A stretch of 13,325 nt of DNA from JACPWY01 sp964603655. GTDB lineage: Bacteria > Bdellovibrionota > FAC87 > UBA2466. The translations under genes were made by a program, and so were the position numbers. The number at the start of each line of letters is the position of its first letter. Position 1 is the first letter of the stretch. Positions 1-7,482 of the stretch are shown here, in pieces. The stretch covers positions 1-13,325 of the forward strand of contig CAZRVZ010000001.1 in the NCBI GenBank assembly GCA_964603655.1. Direction: 5' to 3'. The notes below the pieces were generated by a model that was not told the DNA's origin, did not search any database, and worked only from the letters and a program-made list of their open reading frames with translations.

Positions 1-217
1 CGTATTGTAATTCCTCTGACGAATTTGTCTGGCCCTTTTCGGCGGAGCAGTCCAGAAGAACTTCCTCGTCCGGCTCTGCAGGTTGGGCTGGTTCCGGCGA
101 GTCCCAGGTTTCTGCGTTTTCACTCGACTCTTCTGCAAAAGAATTCAACGGTAAAATACACATACAAAGCAGTAAGGCAAATACGAGGGGGAGAAAGGGC
201 GAATCTTCGTACTTCAA
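1..217 (-). CDS. Secreted protein of unknown function, N-terminal part only (runs off left edge)
   Basis: The minus strand is open from an ATG at 229 to the window edge, giving about 76 codons without a stop. The preferred start is the TTG at 217-215, because a perfect GGAGG (minus strand, about 227-223) sits 5 nt before it; the ATG at 229 has no good Shine-Dalgarno sequence. Near the start there is a short charged stretch, then a hydrophobic core (FLPLVFALLLCMCILPL) ending in NSFA before an acidic segment. This is a typical Sec signal peptide with probable cleavage after FA. The mature N-terminus is rich in E, S, P and A (EESSENAETWDSPEPAQPAE), like a periplasmic linker. The product is probably periplasmic, outer-membrane or secreted. 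No domain is visible in this fragment and no function can be assigned. It is divergent from gatC. Confidence 0.6.
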   Translation of the reverse strand, partial: MKYEDSPFLPLVFALLLCMCILPLNSFAEESSENAETWDSPEPAQPAEPDEEVLLDCSAEKGQTNSSEELQY

Positions 218-324
218 GGAAACCTCCATCACTTGAGATGCAATCAGCCCTAGATGTGTGCGGCTAATGAGAACAGTGTACAGGACTGGAAGGATGGTAT
301 CCAGAACTCAACCATGGAGATTTC

Positions 325-351
325 TTCACAATGCCAAGTGCGCCGTATAGA
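325..351 (+). promoter_or_regulatory. Possible promoter of the gatCAB operon
   Basis: TTCACA at 325-330 and TATAGA at 346-351 resemble -35 and -10 hexamers, but the 15-nt spacing is short for a sigma-70 promoter. They lie in the 217-nt divergent region between the left-edge secreted gene and gatC. A small hairpin (GGTGG 391-395, loop TTTG, CCACC 400-404) would fall in the leader. This is a weak call from hexamer similarity only. Confidence 0.25.
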
Positions 352-434
352 ACGTTATCGACATAAGCCACCGTGCACCCTGGCATCGTGGGTGGTTTGC
401 CACCGCCCGTTTCGCCGGAGTATGGTAACCGCGT

Positions 435-728
435 ATGTTGGCTCGTGAAGAGGTTCTAAAAATTGCGAAGCTCGCGCGGTTGGAGCTTACCGACGTCGAG
501 GTTGAAGAATATCAGCGTCGGCTGGGGCGCGTTCTGGACTACATGAAGGATCTCGAATCGTTGGATCTGTCGACAGCAGATACGGTTCGACACGTTCCCG
601 AGGACGCGCTTAAATTTCGAGAGGACCGCGCTCGCGAATGGCCCGATAGTGGGCTAATTCTCGCCAACGCACCTCGTTCTGAAGAGGGGCAGTTTCTTCT
701 TCCGACCGTTTTGGAAAAAGAGACATGA
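435..728 (+). CDS. gatC: Glutamyl/aspartyl-tRNA(Gln/Asn) amidotransferase subunit C
   Basis: GatC is the small belt-like subunit that holds GatA and GatB together in the GatCAB amidotransferase. That enzyme converts misacylated Glu-tRNA(Gln) and/or Asp-tRNA(Asn) to the amide form in the cytoplasm. The 97-residue product has the family's usual length and features: an N-terminal helix of the type EEVLKIAKLARLELTDVEVE, the segment RVLDYMKDLESLDLS, and the late RxD and P-x-LE pattern near the C-terminus. The ATG at 435 is the first usable start after an in-frame stop at 426-428. A GGAG at 417-420 is rather distant (14 nt). The stop overlaps the gatA start in ATGA, so the two are translationally coupled. 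Its position first in a gatCAB cluster supports the call. Confidence 0.95.
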   Translation: MLAREEVLKIAKLARLELTDVEVEEYQRRLGRVLDYMKDLESLDLSTADTVRHVPEDALKFREDRAREWPDSGLILANAPRSEEGQFLLPTVLEKET

Positions 729-2176
729 AGTTTTCCACGATTCAGGAGCTGCTGGGCGCCTACAGAAAGCGCGAGGTGCGCCCTTCTGAAATGGCGACAC
801 AGTTTATCGATCGAATCGGCGAATTTAACCCCTCGCTCAACGCTTTCTTAGAAATACAGTCGGAGCGTATCGTTTCGCGCGCGCGGGAGCTCGATCAACT
901 CTCTACCGACCTCCCCCTGTATGGCATTCCACTGGCTATTAAGGACAATATTCTGGTCAAGGGCTGGTCTGCCACCGCGGGCTCAAAAATCTTGGAGGGT
1001 TACCGTTCTCCCTATACGGCGACAACCGTCGAGCGCCTAGAAAAGGCGGGGGCGATAGTCGTGGGAAAGACCAATTGCGATGAGTTCGCGATGGGCTCGT
1101 CGAATGAAACTAGCGCATTCGGCGCCGTTAAAAACCCGTGGGATCTCGCACGTGTGCCGGGAGGATCGAGCGGGGGCTCGGCGGTGGCGGTGGCGGCCGG
1201 ACTTTGTCTGGGCTCGCTCGGTACGGAAACTGGGGGATCTATCCGGCAGCCCGCGAGTTTGTGTGGCATCGTGGGTATAAAACCATCCTATGGGCGAGTT
1301 AGTCGCTATGGTGTCGTGGCGTTTGCAAGCTCGCTGGATCAGGTGGGCCCCTTTGGAAATAGTGTTTGGGATGCGGCCAGAATCTTAGAGGTAATGGCCG
1401 GCTTTGATCCCAATGATTCGACGACATCGCGCAGGGATGTTCCTCGGTACACGAGTCAGCTCGAATCCAAGCCATTCAATACGGTGACTCTCGGCGTACC
1501 TCGTGGCTGGCTCGAAGGAGTGGATGCCGACGTTCTCGCTGCTTTTGAAAGCGCGTTGTCCATTGCCCGATCGGCAGGAGCGAAGGTCGTGGATATCGAG
1601 ATTCCTCACGCGAAATACGGACTTTCCACCTACTACATTTTGGCGTCATCAGAGGCGAGCAGCAACCTGGCCCGATATGATGGAGTTCACTACGGCTATC
1701 GGGCCAAGGGGGCCGATACCACGGAGTCCTTATATTCAAAGAGCCGTGGGCAGGGATTTGGCAAAGAGGTGAAGCTCAGAATCATGCTGGGTACCTACTC
1801 ACTCAGTGCGGGATACCTGGATGCATTTTACAACAAGGCGAACCAGGTCCGTTCGCTGCTAAAAAAAGATTTTGCGGCGGCATTTCAAAAATGTGACTGC
1901 GTCGCGGTTCCCACCTCCCCCTGTACGGCGTTTCGACTCGGCGAAAAATCGGACGACCCCATCACCATGTATCTGTCCGATGTATTCACGCTCCCGGTCA
2001 ATCTGGCCGAGCTTCCCGGTATATCGGTTCCCTTCGGCCAGGACTCCAAGGGATTGCCGGTGGGCCTGCAGCTCATCGGCCAATACTATGACGAGAGCGC
2101 GCTCTTTTCGGTTGCCCACCGGATTGAGACGATACGGGGCGCGTTTCCCCGCGCAAAATTGGGAGGCAGGCCGTGA
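725..2176 (+). CDS. gatA: Glutamyl/aspartyl-tRNA amidotransferase subunit A (amidase subunit)
   Basis: GatA is the glutaminase/amidase subunit of GatCAB. It releases ammonia from glutamine, and the ammonia is channelled to GatB to amidate Glu-tRNA(Gln) or Asp-tRNA(Asn). The 483-residue protein carries the amidase-signature fold. K73 lies in GIPLAIKDNI, S148 in the glycine/serine-rich GGSSGGSAVAVAAG motif (146-159), and S172 in TETGGSIRQPA. Their spacing matches the Lys-cisSer-Ser catalytic triad known for this family (K79/S154/S178 in Staphylococcus aureus GatA, a uniform shift of 6). FTLPVNLAELPGISVPFG and LPVGLQLIG near the C-terminus are also typical. The start is the ATG of the ATGA overlap with gatC. 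The stop overlaps gatB in GTGA. It appears complete and functional. Confidence 0.98.
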   Translation: MKFSTIQELLGAYRKREVRPSEMATQFIDRIGEFNPSLNAFLEIQSERIVSRARELDQLSTDLPLYGIPLAIKDNILVKGWSATAGSKILEGYRSPYTATTVERLEKAGAIVVGKTNCDEFAMGSSNETSAFGAVKNPWDLARVPGGSSGGSAVAVAAGLCLGSLGTETGGSIRQPASLCGIVGIKPSYGRVSRYGVVAFASSLDQVGPFGNSVWDAARILEVMAGFDPNDSTTSRRDVPRYTSQLESKPFNTVTLGVPRGWLEGVDADVLAAFESALSIARSAGAKVVDIEIPHAKYGLSTYYILASSEASSNLARYDGVHYGYRAKGADTTESLYSKSRGQGFGKEVKLRIMLGTYSLSAGYLDAFYNKANQVRSLLKKDFAAAFQKCDCVAVPTSPCTAFRLGEKSDDPITMYLSDVFTLPVNLAELPGISVPFGQDSKGLPVGLQLIGQYYDESALFSVAHRIETIRGAFPRAKLGGRP

Positions 2177-3615
2177 CAGCCGCATTAGAAAAATTCGAGT
2201 CGGTCATCGGGCTCGAGGTGCACGCCCAGCTTCTCACCCAGTCGAAAATGTTTTGTGATTGCCGCAATCTTTACGGAGCCGCGCCCAACAGTAATATTTG
2301 TCCTGTGTGTACCGGCCAGCCGGGCTCACTTCCCGTGATTAACCGCCAGGCGATTGAATTAGGGGTGCGGGCCGGACTGGCGCTGGATTGTACGATTCAT
2401 GCAATCAGTATTTTCGCCCGGAAAAATTATTTTTATCCCGATCTCCCCAAGGGGTATCAAATCAGCCAGTACGAGAGGCCCTTTTGTACCGGCGGCACGG
2501 TGCCCATTCAGCTCAAAAGCGGAGAAAATCGCAAGATCCCACTGACGCGGATTCACTTTGAGGAGGATGCGGGCAAATCGAGCCATCAGGGGCACGGTAC
2601 CCTCGTCGATCTCAATCGAGCCGGTGTTCCGCTCATTGAAATCGTCAGCGAGCCGGATCTGCGCAGTAGCCATGAGGCCGGGCAGTATTTGAGGTCCCTG
2701 AGAAATATTTTGCGGTATGCGAATGTCTGTGACGGAAATCTAGACGAGGGCAGCTTTCGTTGTGATGCCAATATTTCCGTTCGACTAAAAGGTGCCCGTG
2801 AATTTGGGACCAAGGTCGAGTTAAAAAACATCAACTCTTTTCGTTATGTGGAAAAGGCAATCGACTACGAGATCGAACGGCAGGTGGCGATGGTGGAGGC
2901 CGGAGAGCCGATACACCAGCAAACGCGAGGGTGGAATTCCGCCAAGGGAACTACCGAGCTGATGCGTGTGAAAGAAGGGGCTCCCGATTACCGCTACTTT
3001 CCCGATCCCGATTTGGCGCCGCTGGAAATTTCCAGCCAATGGCAGCAGGAAGTTCGGTCGAAGCTGCCGGAGTTGCCGCATCAAAAGGCGAGTCGATATG
3101 AGTCGGACTATGCGCTCTCCGCCTACGATGCCTCGGCGTTGACGGCCTCGCATGAGTTGGCCCGCTATTTCGAAACGGTGGTGGGAATATCCAAGAACGC
3201 AAAATCGTCGGCGAATTGGGTGATGAATGAACTTTTGGGGCGTCTCAACGCCGCATCGGTCGAGATTGAAAAGAGCCCAGTTTCAGCGGAGAACCTGGCC
3301 GACTTGGTGCGCCGCATTGATTCGACAGAGATTAGCGGAAAGATTGCCAAGGTGGTTTTTGAGGATATGTTTGTGGGCTCCCGGTCACCAGCCGAAGTCT
3401 TGAGCCAGAAGGGGCTCCAGCAGATTAGTGACCCGGGGCAGCTCGAGCAGGCCATCAAGAAAGTCATTGAGGAGCACGCATTCCAGGTGGGAGAATATAA
3501 AAAAGGAAAAACGAAGTTGCTGGGCTTTTTTGTCGGCCAGGCCATGAAGGCGACTCAGGGGCAGGCCAATCCCGCTCTGCTGAATGAGCTCGTCAAAAAA
3601 CTTTTGGATTCCTGA
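2173..3615 (+). CDS. gatB: Aspartyl/glutamyl-tRNA(Asn/Gln) amidotransferase subunit B
   Basis: GatB binds the misacylated tRNA and performs the ATP-dependent activation and amidation step of GatCAB. The GTG start at 2173 overlaps the gatA stop (GTGA) and is preceded by a strong GGGAGG at 2161-2166. The 480-residue length is normal. Visible hallmarks are IGLEVHAQL at 12-20, four cysteines C28-x-C30 and C43-x-x-C46 (zinc-binding in the family) within the GatB signature region, FYPDLPKGYQISQYE around 87-101 and HFEEDAGKS at 128-136. The last 150 or so residues form the helical GatB/YqeY tRNA-binding tail, ending ALLNELVKKLLDS. It is the last gene of the coupled gatCAB unit; gmd begins 31 nt downstream. 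Whether the complex makes Gln-tRNA, Asn-tRNA or both cannot be told from this window. Confidence 0.98.
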   Translation: MTAALEKFESVIGLEVHAQLLTQSKMFCDCRNLYGAAPNSNICPVCTGQPGSLPVINRQAIELGVRAGLALDCTIHAISIFARKNYFYPDLPKGYQISQYERPFCTGGTVPIQLKSGENRKIPLTRIHFEEDAGKSSHQGHGTLVDLNRAGVPLIEIVSEPDLRSSHEAGQYLRSLRNILRYANVCDGNLDEGSFRCDANISVRLKGAREFGTKVELKNINSFRYVEKAIDYEIERQVAMVEAGEPIHQQTRGWNSAKGTTELMRVKEGAPDYRYFPDPDLAPLEISSQWQQEVRSKLPELPHQKASRYESDYALSAYDASALTASHELARYFETVVGISKNAKSSANWVMNELLGRLNAASVEIEKSPVSAENLADLVRRIDSTEISGKIAKVVFEDMFVGSRSPAEVLSQKGLQQISDPGQLEQAIKKVIEEHAFQVGEYKKGKTKLLGFFVGQAMKATQGQANPALLNELVKKLLDS

Positions 3616-3646
3616 TTTGATCATAAGAAAGCGATAGAAGGGCACT

Positions 3647-4603
3647 ATGAAAGCAGTCATTACGGGAATTACGGGGCAGGATGGTTCCTACCTTGCGGAG
3701 CTGTTGCTCTCGAAAGGTTATCAGGTATTCGGGATTGTACGCCGTTCGTCGGGCGAGAATTATGATCGTATCGCCCACATTCGAGATCGAGTCCAGCTGC
3801 TCCAGGCGGACCTGCTGGATCAAGTATCGCTATCCCAGGCGCTTGTTCATGCCAAACCCGATGAGATCTACAATTTGGCCGCGCAGTCTTTCGTGCCCAC
3901 CTCGTGGGCGCAGCCGGTTTTGACCGCTGAATTCACCGGTATCGGCGTGACGAGAATGCTCGAGGCTATTCGAACCACCTGTCCCAAGGCAAAGTTTTAT
4001 CAGGCGTCGAGTTCCGAGATGTTCGGCAAAGTTCATGAAACGCCCCAAAATGAACTGACACGATTTTATCCGAGAAGCCCTTATGGGGTGGCAAAGGTTT
4101 ATGGGCATTTCATCACGGTGAATTATCGGGAGAGTTACGGCCTTCACGCGATTTCGGGAATTTTATTTAACCACGAATCCCCGAGGCGTGGCCTGGAGTT
4201 CGTTACCCGGAAAATAACCAACGGGGTGGCGCGGATTAAGCTGGGTTTGGATAAGGAGCTTCGGCTGGGAAAACTCGAGTCGAAGCGCGACTGGGGATAT
4301 GCGGGTGATTACGTAAAGGCGATGTGGATGATGTTGCAAAACGACAAGCTGGTGGATTACGTGATCGCCACCGGAGTGGCGCACACGGTTGGCGAATTTG
4401 CGAAGGCTGCATTTTCATCGGTGGGCTTGAATTATGAAAACTACGTCGTCAGTGACCCGGCATTTATGCGCCCTGCCGAGGTTGAATTGCTGCTGGGCGA
4501 CCCCTCGCGCGCCGTGAAAGAGCTCGGTTGGAAGCAGGAGACCAGCTTTAATCAGATGGTGGACATGATGGTGCAGGCCGATTTAAAGCGCCACTCGGTG
4601 TAG
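3647..4603 (+). CDS. gmd: GDP-mannose 4,6-dehydratase
   Basis: The product is a cytoplasmic short-chain dehydrogenase/reductase (extended type). It converts GDP-D-mannose to GDP-4-keto-6-deoxymannose, the precursor of GDP-fucose, GDP-rhamnose or GDP-perosamine used in surface polysaccharides. The NADP-binding GITGQDGSYLAELL lies at 7-20. YNLAAQSFV is at 75-83. The catalytic residues are in SSSEMFG (S122/E124 region) and YGVAK (Y146, K150). The strongly diagnostic NHESPRRGLEFVTRKI is at 175-190. At 318 residues it is somewhat shorter than the 340-370 residues of many Gmd proteins. The start is well set by GAAGG at 3637-3641, 5 nt before the ATG. It may be co-transcribed with gatCAB, since the gap is only 31 nt. 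No other sugar-nucleotide genes are nearby, so the end product is unknown. Confidence 0.92.
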   Translation: MKAVITGITGQDGSYLAELLLSKGYQVFGIVRRSSGENYDRIAHIRDRVQLLQADLLDQVSLSQALVHAKPDEIYNLAAQSFVPTSWAQPVLTAEFTGIGVTRMLEAIRTTCPKAKFYQASSSEMFGKVHETPQNELTRFYPRSPYGVAKVYGHFITVNYRESYGLHAISGILFNHESPRRGLEFVTRKITNGVARIKLGLDKELRLGKLESKRDWGYAGDYVKAMWMMLQNDKLVDYVIATGVAHTVGEFAKAAFSSVGLNYENYVVSDPAFMRPAEVELLLGDPSRAVKELGWKQETSFNQMVDMMVQADLKRHSV

Positions 4604-4605
4604 GT

Positions 4606-4619
4606 TGGCGTCTGATGGC
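4606..4619 (+). repeat. 14-bp direct repeat, left copy, just after gmd
   Basis: TGGCGTCTGATGGC begins 3 nt after the gmd stop codon and recurs exactly at 5448-5461, after vapC. The two copies bracket the vapBC module. Similarity weakens on both sides of the 14-bp core. One 14-bp repeat in a window this size is not overwhelming statistically; the placement is what makes it suggestive. Confidence 0.5.
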
Positions 4620-4627
4620 CAGATCCT

Positions 4628-4656
4628 GGGCGAGCCCCAAGCTTTGGGGGTCACCC
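4628..4656 (+). terminator. Hairpin after gmd, possible terminator without a T-tract
   Basis: CCCCAA (4635-4640), loop GCT, TTGGGG (4644-4649) form a perfect 6-bp stem. An outer GGG (4628-4630) could pair with CCC (4654-4656). No run of T follows, so it is not a standard intrinsic terminator. It could end the gatCAB-gmd transcript with help, or simply block 3' decay. Confidence 0.3.
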
Positions 4657-4677
4657 ATTCTAGAAAGCTTCGAACCA

Positions 4678-4714
4678 TTGACCAGTGTACATAAAACGTG
4701 TCATACTTGTACAC
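4678..4714 (+). promoter_or_regulatory. vapBC promoter with overlapping operator-like inverted repeat
   Basis: TTGACC (4678-4683) and CATACT (4702-4707) make a -35/-10 pair with 18-nt spacing. A perfect 7-bp inverted repeat, GTGTACA (4685-4691) and TGTACAC (4708-4714), lies over the spacer and the predicted transcription start. Type II antitoxins commonly bind such palindromes with the toxin to repress their own operon, so this is the likely VapB/VapBC operator. This is inferred from position and symmetry. Confidence 0.55.
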
Positions 4715-4726
4715 AGTGAGGTGGTT

Positions 4727-4927
4727 GTGCCTAAGGCAAATTACGACTTACCCAATGAAAAAATTCATGAAATCATTCGACTTTCCGGTGTCAAAAGTAA
4801 ACGAGAAGCGCTCATTGTAGCGATTGATTCGTACCTTCAGCGAAAAAGGCTCGAGAAGCTTATCCGTTCGTATGGCAAGGTGTCTCTTTCCTGGACCAAG
4901 AAAAGTCTCAGCCGTCATCGAGAGTAA
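4727..4927 (+). CDS. vapB: VapB-family antitoxin
   Basis: This is a small antitoxin that should bind and neutralise the VapC ribonuclease encoded immediately downstream and autoregulate the operon. The GTG at 4727 is chosen because GAGG (4718-4721) is 5 nt upstream and the protein then begins PKANYDLPNEKIHEIIRLSG. An in-frame GTG at 4685 would put the operator inside the gene. The 66-residue protein has the ribbon-helix-helix-like pattern of VapB antitoxins: a short N-terminal strand, helix KIHEIIRLSG, then KSKREALIVAIDSYLQRKRLEKLIRSYGKV. The family usually ends in an acidic or tryptophan-containing toxin-binding tail after RGK. Here the tail is basic and serine-rich (SLSWTKKSLSRHRE), keeping the tryptophan. 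The stop codon lies 2 nt before vapC, as in a coupled toxin-antitoxin operon. Confidence 0.82.
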   Translation: MPKANYDLPNEKIHEIIRLSGVKSKREALIVAIDSYLQRKRLEKLIRSYGKVSLSWTKKSLSRHRE

Positions 4928-4929
4928 CG

Positions 4930-5331
4930 ATGGAAGAGTTGATCATCGTGGATATTTCAATCTGGATCGATTTTTTCCGGGGGTTAATGACCGTGCGGGC
5001 CCGTGACGCGTTTACTGCCTTACTGGAGAGTCGGCAGATAGTTCAGACCGATATTATCAGGCATGAACTTCTGGTCGGAGCTAACCACGAGCGCCAGTTC
5101 CGGGAAATTGAGGAGTTGTTGTCGCCAATTCGAGTCCTTTCGATCTCGCCCGTTCAATGGGAAGAGTTCACGCGTTTCGGTTTTAACATGAAACAGCGCG
5201 GTCTTCTGGGTCGATTCACCGATTTATCCATTGCCTATTTGGCCCAGCAGTGCGGGTACCCCGTGTGGTCCACCGATCGATATTTTTTTGAGCTTGGACG
5301 AAAAAAAATAATCCAACTTTTTAGCCCGTAA
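4930..5331 (+). CDS. vapC: VapC-family PIN-domain ribonuclease toxin
   Basis: VapC toxins are Mg2+-dependent endoribonucleases that cleave tRNA or rRNA and arrest growth when not bound by VapB. The 133-residue product is a single PIN domain. It carries the expected acidic quartet: D8 in IVDISIWIDF, E46 in RHELLVG, D98 in RFTDLSIAYLA, and D116 in STDRYF. All four appear intact, so the toxin is probably active. The start ATG at 4930 has CGAGAG (4919-4924) 5 nt upstream, inside the end of vapB. It ends with about 180 nt of non-coding sequence before plsY. The module is unrelated in function to its neighbours and looks like an insertion between gmd and plsY. Confidence 0.9.
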   Translation: MEELIIVDISIWIDFFRGLMTVRARDAFTALLESRQIVQTDIIRHELLVGANHERQFREIEELLSPIRVLSISPVQWEEFTRFGFNMKQRGLLGRFTDLSIAYLAQQCGYPVWSTDRYFFELGRKKIIQLFSP

Positions 5332-5447
5332 CGTGAGTTTCTAATTCGAGGCTGTATAAACAGGGATATCGCACCGAGTCAACCCGTCTCAAAGGCCAAA
5401 ATCACATCTTTTGCAGGGCTTCGCGACAGCGGGCGATCGATTCCAGC

Positions 5448-5461
5448 TGGCGTCTGATGGC
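5448..5461 (+). repeat. 14-bp direct repeat, right copy, after vapC
   Basis: Identical to TGGCGTCTGATGGC at 4606-4619. It lies in the 179-nt gap between vapC and plsY. Apart from this repeat I see no gene, tRNA or clear promoter in that gap. Confidence 0.5.
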
Positions 5462-5510
5462 AGGTTCTCTGAGGGTTGCCTAGGTGCCGTATCCTCGATA
5501 GCCTTTCAGG

Positions 5511-6122
5511 GTGACACCCGTTGCGCTGTATCTACCCCCTTTCCTTTTTGGTTTTTTGGTCGGTGGAATTCCGACCGGAGTTCTGGTGTCTCGTCGGCGT
5601 TACGGTATTGATGTCCGAGAGATTGGCAGCGGAAATATCGGAGCCACAAATGTAACCCGAGCGTTCGGGTGGTGGGCCGGGGCGCTTGTGTTTCTCCTGG
5701 ATTTTACCAAGGGCTTCGCGCCCGTCTATTTTTTTTCGAGCTATTTCGGACAAACCGACGGGTGGCGCGTGTGTTTGGGCATAGGCCTCGTGGTGGGCCA
5801 TTGTTACAGTCCCTACCTTCGATTTCGCGGGGGAAAAGGGGTTGCTACCAGTCTCGGTGTTGTGAGCGCCGTCATTCCATTGGCGGCTATTGTTGCCGCT
5901 CTTACCTATGTGGTGTTTCTAGCCTTATCGAAGATTAGCGCGGTGGGGTCTCTCGCCGGGGTGGCGGCCCTGATTAGTTTCCTTTTTGTTGTCCCTCAGC
6001 CGTTTGAATGGAACGTCCTGGTGCTTTCGATTTGCGGTGTTGTCATCACGCGCCACCGGAGCAATATTTCCAGGCTGATCCGTTCGATTCGGGAAAGAAA
6101 GAATGACCATGCGAAAAAGTAA
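5511..6122 (+). CDS. plsY: Acyl-phosphate glycerol-3-phosphate acyltransferase PlsY
   Basis: PlsY is an inner-membrane enzyme that transfers an acyl group from acyl-phosphate (made by PlsX) to the sn-1 position of glycerol-3-phosphate, the first step of phospholipid synthesis. The 203-residue protein is about the normal size and very hydrophobic, with several membrane segments. All three family motifs are present: IGSGNIGATN at 38-47, GHCYSPYLRFRGGKGVAT at 96-113, and RHRSNISRL at 181-189. The first membrane segment contains the usual GGIP. The GTG at 5511 is the first usable start after an in-frame TAG (5499-5501), but the only purine-rich sequence (CAGG, 5507-5510) abuts it, so the start is uncertain. 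The 3' end overlaps the next gene by 20 nt. Confidence 0.95.
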   Translation: MTPVALYLPPFLFGFLVGGIPTGVLVSRRRYGIDVREIGSGNIGATNVTRAFGWWAGALVFLLDFTKGFAPVYFFSSYFGQTDGWRVCLGIGLVVGHCYSPYLRFRGGKGVATSLGVVSAVIPLAAIVAALTYVVFLALSKISAVGSLAGVAALISFLFVVPQPFEWNVLVLSICGVVITRHRSNISRLIRSIRERKNDHAKK

Positions 6123-7410
6123 ATGGCCCCTGTTATTTTTTTGGATAGTGGCGGCACCGATTTTTGGGGCATTCTTGACCGACATCGATGCGGCTTTGGC
6201 GCGAGCAAAGTTGGAGAAAAAGCCGCTGCTCATCAGTTTCTACGGAATCTGGTGCCCCCCATGCAATGAACTCGAAGAGGTGGTGTTTGAATCGGCCCCA
6301 TTTTTAAAGTCGGCCGGGAAGTTCGTTCTTCTCAAGGTAGATGCTGACGCGGAGAGCTCATGGCGTTTGAAAGATCGTTACCGCGTGGGTGGCTATCCAA
6401 CGGTAGTCTTCGCGACGTCAGTGGGAAAGGAGATCTACCGAGTTGTCGGTTTTCGCACTGTTCAAGAATTCATGCGCACGATGAGCTGGGTTCATGATAA
6501 TCGCGGTCTAGATCTCGAAAAGGCGTGTATGAAAGCGAGTACCGCAGCATTGTGGCACTGCGGATTTACGTGCAGTGAAAAGGCCGATGATGCCTGCGCG
6601 TCGACGGCCTTTCACAAGCTCGAGTCGCGGCTCAAGACGAACGATCCAAAGCTCCATTTCATCAAGAGCCATTTTGCCCGACGACTCAAGAACGCCGACG
6701 AAAAGCGGGTTGCTCTGGATGCGCTTTTGAAGCGTTACCCGCAGTCGCCGTTTGCGTATCTCTGGGCATCGGATATCGTGGGCGCCGAGGACGTTACGCC
6801 GCCTGTGCAGGACCGGCTTCGACCCATGCTCACGCCGGTGTTAGGCGAATATGAAAAAATTTTGAAACACCCGCAGCTCGAATTGACGGGATTGGCGCCG
6901 ACCGACATTGCCCAGATACGCGCGGAGATTTTAGAAAAGTTGGGGGACGCTGAACCGGCTAAGCTGGCATGGAAAGCCGCCGCCACGATGCTTGCGGAGC
7001 TTTCAAAGCAATTGCCCGCAAACTCAGCGGCGAGGGGGTATACGTTGGAACGCATAGGTTGTTTAGACTCCGCGGGGGAGCGTGGCGCCGCGCTGGAATT
7101 ATCGAACGAGTACAGGCAGCGCTACCCAAAGGAATTTACTTTCCATTTCAGGGCCGCGAGTATTCTCAAAAAAATGAGTAAGCTCGAAGAGGCGATCGGC
7201 CCGGCTCGCGATGCCTATTCGAATTCCTACGGCGACAACCGGATTCGCTCGGCGACACTGCTTATTTCCATTCTCGCCGCCAATTCGGACAAGGCTAGCG
7301 CCAAAGGTATCTACGCTGACATGAAGGCGATCGCGCGACCGGATGCCAAACTCGAGGTGAGAACACACCGTTACTGGAAGGCCCTCGATGAGGCCTATAG
7401 CAAGATGTGA
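6103..7410 (+). CDS. Secreted or membrane-anchored thioredoxin-like protein with helical C-terminal half
   Basis: The N-terminus (MRKSK, then a hydrophobic stretch to about residue 24) is a signal peptide or membrane anchor, so the thioredoxin domain should lie in the periplasm. Residues about 25-135 form a thioredoxin fold: FYGIWCPPC with a CxxC at C51/C54, KVDAD, and the cis-proline P99 in GGYPTVVF. This resembles DsbD-gamma/thioredoxin_7-type domains that act on envelope disulfides. A short Cys-rich stretch (C142, C153, C157, C165) follows. The remaining 260 residues are mostly helical with TPR-like spacing (ALDALLKRYPQSPFAYLWA, GAALELSNEYRQRYP, EEAIGPARDAY), suggesting a protein-binding scaffold. 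The start is ATG 6103 or ATG 6109, inside the end of plsY; a GGGAAAG lies just upstream at 6091-6097. The substrate is unknown. Confidence 0.8.
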   Translation: MTMRKSKWPLLFFWIVAAPIFGAFLTDIDAALARAKLEKKPLLISFYGIWCPPCNELEEVVFESAPFLKSAGKFVLLKVDADAESSWRLKDRYRVGGYPTVVFATSVGKEIYRVVGFRTVQEFMRTMSWVHDNRGLDLEKACMKASTAALWHCGFTCSEKADDACASTAFHKLESRLKTNDPKLHFIKSHFARRLKNADEKRVALDALLKRYPQSPFAYLWASDIVGAEDVTPPVQDRLRPMLTPVLGEYEKILKHPQLELTGLAPTDIAQIRAEILEKLGDAEPAKLAWKAAATMLAELSKQLPANSAARGYTLERIGCLDSAGERGAALELSNEYRQRYPKEFTFHFRAASILKKMSKLEEAIGPARDAYSNSYGDNRIRSATLLISILAANSDKASAKGIYADMKAIARPDAKLEVRTHRYWKALDEAYSKM

Positions 7411-7482
7411 ATTGGGAAATTGTTACTACTCCGGCATGGGCACTAAGTCATTAATATAACATTGTAAAAAGGGTTATTTCAC

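Noticed and set aside
274..282. CAGTGTACA, identical to part of the vapBC operator
   Set aside because: Only one half-site with no inverted partner nearby; a 9-bp match is easily due to chance.
387..408. GGGTGG...CCACC leader hairpin before gatC, recalling a T-box antiterminator
   Set aside because: Amidotransferase operons can be T-box controlled, but there is no room for a Stem I domain, no full T-box consensus and no terminator. It is a plain small hairpin.
254..448. Open frames at 25-267 and 254-448 (plus) in the upstream region
   Set aside because: No ribosome-binding sites or family-like sequence; the first is antisense to the signal-peptide gene at 1-217 and the second ends inside gatC.
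5402..5479. Minus-strand frame in the vapC-plsY gap encoding a helix-like peptide (REPAIRRQLESIARCREAL), overlapping the right 14-bp repeat
   Set aside because: Only 26 codons between stops and no start or ribosome-binding site; it could be a gene-end remnant, but nothing supports that.
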